Of a stretch of DNA of 55,190 bases, positions 52,512 to 55,190 are shown in pieces. The position numbers and the translations under genes are program-made. The notes below the pieces were generated by a model. That model was not told the origin of the DNA. It ran no database searches and saw only the letters and a program-made list of their open reading frames with translations. Numbering within the stretch: position 1 is the first letter of the stretch; each line of letters opens with the position of its first letter. Location of the stretch: positions 1 through 55,190 of IMG/VR virus record IMGVR_UViG_3300030108_001120; one strand, given 5' to 3'. The stretch comes from a virus.

Positions 52512-53480
52512 CTACCAAATATCTTCAAAGTCTTCGTTTTCATTTGCTTTACTATAGTCAGTTGGCCTAATAGCGAAAAAATCAGTATGAGTATGACCAC
52601 CTGTAAGATGATAAAACCAATCAAGATTCGCAGCAGCTTCTTCATCGTAATTAAAAAAGCGTCTTTTATCCGTATAACCAAGCTCAACAAGTTTTTCATT
52701 TGTTCTTTTTCTAATAAATTGTTTTAAATCGTTTGATGATAAGTTTTCTATATCACCCATCTCAAACATTTTGTCTATATATTTTTCTTCTAGCTCTAAC
52801 ATAATTTTAGCAGCTGAATATATATCTTCTTTACACTCTTGTTTTAGATCAGGTATTTCATCACACATATGTCTAAACAATTGACAACCCATACGGCTAT
52901 GTAATGACTCATCTCTTACAGACCATTTCATTTGTTGACCTATTCCTTTGAGAAGATTACGAAGTTGAAAACTATATAGAACAGCAAAAGCGCTATACAA
53001 GCTAACTCCCTCAGCAAAGGCTGAAAAGATAGCCAAGCTACGGCCAATGCCCCGTGGATCAGTACCGTTATAAGCAACCAGATTATCAAATCTATCAGCA
53101 GTCGCCTCTTCATGTAAAAACGCTTCAAAGTTTTCCAGTCCCAGTGTTTCATTTAAATAACTATAAGCTACAGCATGTATTGTTTCTTGTGAGCCGAACA
53201 TCATAGCCATCTGCTGTATCTCATGTTTTGGAAACCATGATACGACTTTTTGTGTCCAATAATCAGACACCGCACACTCTGTTTGTGCAAATCCTAATAA
53301 TATATTACCTACTAAATTTTTTTCTGCATCAGTAAGCTTTTCGTTCCAGTCTTTAACATCACCCGACATAGGTATTTCTGTGTGTAACCAGAAAGCTTGT
53401 GCTTGCTTTAACCAACCTTCATTATAATATATTGGGTATTCAAAAGGTTTATAAGGTATTCTTTCTTTAAATAAACTCAT
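52512..53480 (-). CDS. nrdB: Ribonucleotide reductase, class I small (beta) subunit
   Basis: 322 aa from the ATG at 53480 (a TTG 21 bases upstream is in frame). It carries the di-iron/tyrosyl-radical site: Glu68 (AQTECAV), Glu99 and His102 (SQETIHAVAY) with Tyr106 four residues after the His as the radical tyrosine, Glu157 (FAEGVS), and Glu191/His194 (VRDESLH). The tail is short and acidic (ANENEDFEDIW), the part that docks on NrdA. Same strand and order nrdB-nrdA. Confidence 0.92.
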   Translation of the reverse strand: MSLFKERIPYKPFEYPIYYNEGWLKQAQAFWLHTEIPMSGDVKDWNEKLTDAEKNLVGNILLGFAQTECAVSDYWTQKVVSWFPKHEIQQMAMMFGSQETIHAVAYSYLNETLGLENFEAFLHEEATADRFDNLVAYNGTDPRGIGRSLAIFSAFAEGVSLYSAFAVLYSFQLRNLLKGIGQQMKWSVRDESLHSRMGCQLFRHMCDEIPDLKQECKEDIYSAAKIMLELEEKYIDKMFEMGDIENLSSNDLKQFIRKRTNEKLVELGYTDKRRFFNYDEEAAANLDWFYHLTGGHTHTDFFAIRPTDYSKANENEDFEDIW

Positions 53481-53481
53481 T

Positions 53482-53631
53482 TTAATTATAAGGCATTTCA
53501 AATGCTATATCTACAAATGGTAGATACAACACATATGTTAATTGTTTTTCTTCTTCATAAGCTCTTATACCGAATAATATACCCGGATAAAAACCTATTG
53601 ACAAAGACCAGTTCCATTTTTCTTTATCCAT
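53482..53631 (-). CDS. Small hypothetical protein, 49 aa
   Basis: MDKEKWNWSLSIGFYPGILF, then GIRAYEEEKQLTYVLYLPFV. ATG at 53631 overlaps the stop of the preceding gene (ATGGATAA-type coupling). Beta-rich, no recognised domain. One base before the nrdB ATG. Confidence 0.5.
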   Translation of the reverse strand: MDKEKWNWSLSIGFYPGILFGIRAYEEEKQLTYVLYLPFVDIAFEMPYN

Positions 53632-53797
53632 AAACTTTAATATTGTATTGGTCTTGATAACCAACTAGTTCTTTATATTTTACTTTTCCTCTTTGTTCCC
53701 ACGACCATTTAACCCACTTGTCAATTTGTCGTTCTGCATATTTTTTCCTAGCTATTATTTTAGATAACTTAGGATTAACCTTACTGTTTCGTCGCAT
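53624..53797 (-). CDS. Basic hypothetical protein, 57 aa
   Basis: ATG at 53795-53797; MRRNSKVNPKLSKIIARKKY, then AERQIDKWVKWSWEQRGKVK. It starts inside the end of the endonuclease gene (43-base overlap) in another frame and ends overlapping the next start. The basic, Trp-containing helical sequence suggests nucleic-acid binding. Too small to name. Confidence 0.5.
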   Translation of the reverse strand: MRRNSKVNPKLSKIIARKKYAERQIDKWVKWSWEQRGKVKYKELVGYQDQYNIKVYG

Positions 53798-54213
53798 TCC
53801 TTTTGATTTTGTGGTTTAAATAGTATCGTGTTAGGATAATTTTTTACTACATATTTTTTAAATAATTTCCAACGTAAAGGAAAAGACTCGTTAGCTCTAC
53901 CTTTACATTCAATTATAAAACTATAATCAGGACAAATAAAATCAGGAGTATATTTAATTGGTAATATTTTTTTTCTACCACGTTGTTTAAACTCTCCTTT
54001 ACCATTTGCCGTACGTTCGTATGAAGCATTGTTAAACATATAGTCTTCAACTACTTCAAACGTAGCACCTTCATATGTAGCTTTTATCTTAGCTTTTTTA
54101 AGCGCTTGATACATATAACGCTCAAGACCTGAGGCAAATTTAATACCATCATATGTTACTTTTTTTGCCTGTACAGGTCCGCGTTTTTTTCTTTTATAGA
54201 TCTTCTTCTTCAT
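53755..54213 (-). CDS. T7 endonuclease I-like Holliday-junction resolvase
   Basis: 152 aa from ATG 54213 (an ATG at 54228 is also in frame and overlaps the upstream gene further). It carries the PD-(D/E)xK site: Glu31 in FASGLERYMYQAL, Asp91 in YTPDFICPD, and Glu102/Lys104 in IIECKGR. This matches T7 gp3, which cuts branched DNA and helps host-DNA breakdown and packaging. Basic N-terminus (MKKKIYKRKKRG). Confidence 0.85.
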   Translation of the reverse strand: MKKKIYKRKKRGPVQAKKVTYDGIKFASGLERYMYQALKKAKIKATYEGATFEVVEDYMFNNASYERTANGKGEFKQRGRKKILPIKYTPDFICPDYSFIIECKGRANESFPLRWKLFKKYVVKNYPNTILFKPQNQKECDETVRLILSYLK

Positions 54214-54499
54214 AATGTAATCCGTCATTACCGTTTTGACCTATAATGTTCATTCTATTTAACATACATTCTTCTACTTCATCTCTTAAACATTCTCTGG
54301 CTGCTTGTATATACAACAACGCATCCATTATTTCTTCTTGTACATCAATTAAAAAATCATTGAGATCTTTGTCTTTGCCCTCGACCTCTTCCATCATCAT
54401 TGCACCGTACTTAGCTTGACCAATCAGACTACGTTGGTCTATCTTTTCGATTACTTTATGTACGATTTTATCGTCTGTTTTTACTACGTATTTATTCAT
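54194..54499 (-). CDS. MazG-like NTP pyrophosphohydrolase-related protein, 101 aa
   Basis: KIDQRSLIGQAKYGAMMMEE and LNDFLIDVQEEIMDALLYIQ form the helical metal-site pattern (EExxD/E) of all-alpha NTP pyrophosphatases in phages. A Met/Cys/Glu-rich tail follows. Its start overlaps the MazG-type gene before it by 8 bases, so two related enzymes lie in tandem. Substrate unknown. Confidence 0.65.
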   Translation of the reverse strand: MNKYVVKTDDKIVHKVIEKIDQRSLIGQAKYGAMMMEEVEGKDKDLNDFLIDVQEEIMDALLYIQAARECLRDEVEECMLNRMNIIGQNGNDGLHYEEEDL

Positions 54500-55190
54500 C
54501 TTTTACAAATGTTCCGTTAATCATTTTACCTTTTCGTTTTGAAATTACATCGTAAGCATCAGCAATACATGTTTCTATGTGTGTACCGTGTAGATGTGCT
54601 AGGTTTGTTAATACTACAACCATATCACCAATAGCGTCATTTATTTCATCATGATCGTTATTTAGCAATGCTTGAGCTAATTCACCTGCTTCTTCTTGTA
54701 ACTTTACATATTGTATAATTGTATTACCTTTATCATACAAGCCTCTGCTTTCTGCCCATTGTCTAATATTTTCAAACATTTTAAGAGGTTTTTTACTGCA
54801 TTTAATTGCTGGTTTATATATTGTATCATCACCCCATAATTCAGGAGTTTTAAACCATTTAGCAAATGCTTTATTATATACATAACACCTGTTTTCATTA
54901 TACATAGATGTTTTAACGTTTTGCATTATCCAACGTATAGAATCTAAATTAAGTATACAATCACCGTGATCTGTATTCCATTTAAATCCTATATTATCCA
55001 TTAAATTACCTTTTAGTTTTTTAACAGGATATGGAAACGTAGTAGTTTGTTCTGTTACGTTTATATTCATTTTATTTAATTTAACTAATTCATTATATTT
55101 CTTACGGTCAACTTTGTAGCCATAAGACTTTTGAAGTTCTATCTCTTTCTCTGATATATAATTTATATCATCGGACTGATCAAGAACTTC
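54492..55190 (-). CDS. MazG-type pyrophosphohydrolase, start probably beyond right edge
   Basis: Residues after YVKLQEEAGELAQALLNNDH and EINDAIGDMVVVLTNLAHLH show the EExxE/D..ExxD metal-binding helices of MazG, which hydrolyses NTPs and can lower (p)ppGpp-type signals. The frame stays open upstream of the ATG at 55070 to the right edge (40 further codons: DDINYISEKEIELQKSYGYK and on), so the gene may be longer or fused to an N-terminal domain. Residues 25-110 of the shorter form (FKWNTDHGDCILNLDSIRWI) are not MazG and are unassigned. Confidence 0.7.
   Translation of the reverse strand, partial: EVLDQSDDINYISEKEIELQKSYGYKVDRKKYNELVKLNKMNINVTEQTTTFPYPVKKLKGNLMDNIGFKWNTDHGDCILNLDSIRWIMQNVKTSMYNENRCYVYNKAFAKWFKTPELWGDDTIYKPAIKCSKKPLKMFENIRQWAESRGLYDKGNTIIQYVKLQEEAGELAQALLNNDHDEINDAIGDMVVVLTNLAHLHGTHIETCIADAYDVISKRKGKMINGTFVKDE

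Overview
The window is part of the genome of a tailed bacteriophage. It is AT-rich and densely packed, with many genes overlapping by 1-50 bases. It carries terminase, portal, scaffold, major capsid protein, connector and tail proteins, fibres, a giant ejection-type protein and lysis genes. No tail sheath, tail tube or tape-measure gene is visible, so a podovirus-like particle is the best inference. Start codons are preceded by A/T-rich leaders (often runs of A) rather than by Shine-Dalgarno sequences. Together with the protein types, this points to a marine flavobacterial (Bacteroidetes) host. That host call is inference, not proof.

Layout. (1) 1-3485, minus strand: about 14 very small, mostly unrecognised genes, an initiator-like tRNA-Met, a GC-richer structured non-coding stretch, two compact acceptor-stem/T-arm tRNA-like hairpins, and five copies of an exactly spaced 39-bp element, four of them within 10 bases of a start codon. 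(2) 3486-4094: a divergent AT-rich intergenic region with TGTCAT repeats and a long palindrome. (3) 4095-50533, plus strand: fibres and receptor-binding candidates with a glycosyltransferase (4.1-10.0 kb); groEL-groES (10.6-12.4 kb); small virion or unknown proteins and another fibre (12.4-16.4 kb); a 3TM-type holin and a tandem GroES-like protein (16.7-18.3 kb); terS candidate, terL, portal, scaffold and capsid (18.2-25.9 kb); connectors and a split stabilisation/nozzle protein (25.9-34.8 kb); internal virion proteins and a 3054-residue polyvalent protein (34.9-46.9 kb); and an envelope/lysis cassette (46.9-50.5 kb) with an exported outer-membrane-type protein, a TM/coiled-coil protein, an exported thioredoxin-fold protein, an M15 endolysin and small basic proteins. 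(4) A bidirectional terminator at about 50.58-50.61 kb separates convergent modules. (5) 50610-55190, minus strand: class I ribonucleotide reductase (nrdA, nrdB), a T7 endonuclease I-like resolvase and two MazG-type proteins, i.e. nucleotide supply and DNA processing.

How it works together. The minus-strand modules look like takeover and nucleotide-metabolism functions, and the long plus-strand block is the virion and lysis programme. The chaperonin pair plus a second, two-domain GroES-like protein suggests that capsid folding depends on phage-supplied co-chaperonins. The most unusual signals are the 39-bp repeated element, the two reduced tRNA-like hairpins beside a structured RNA candidate, a sharply GC-rich codon-usage island inside terL, and the exported-protein cassette next to the endolysin.
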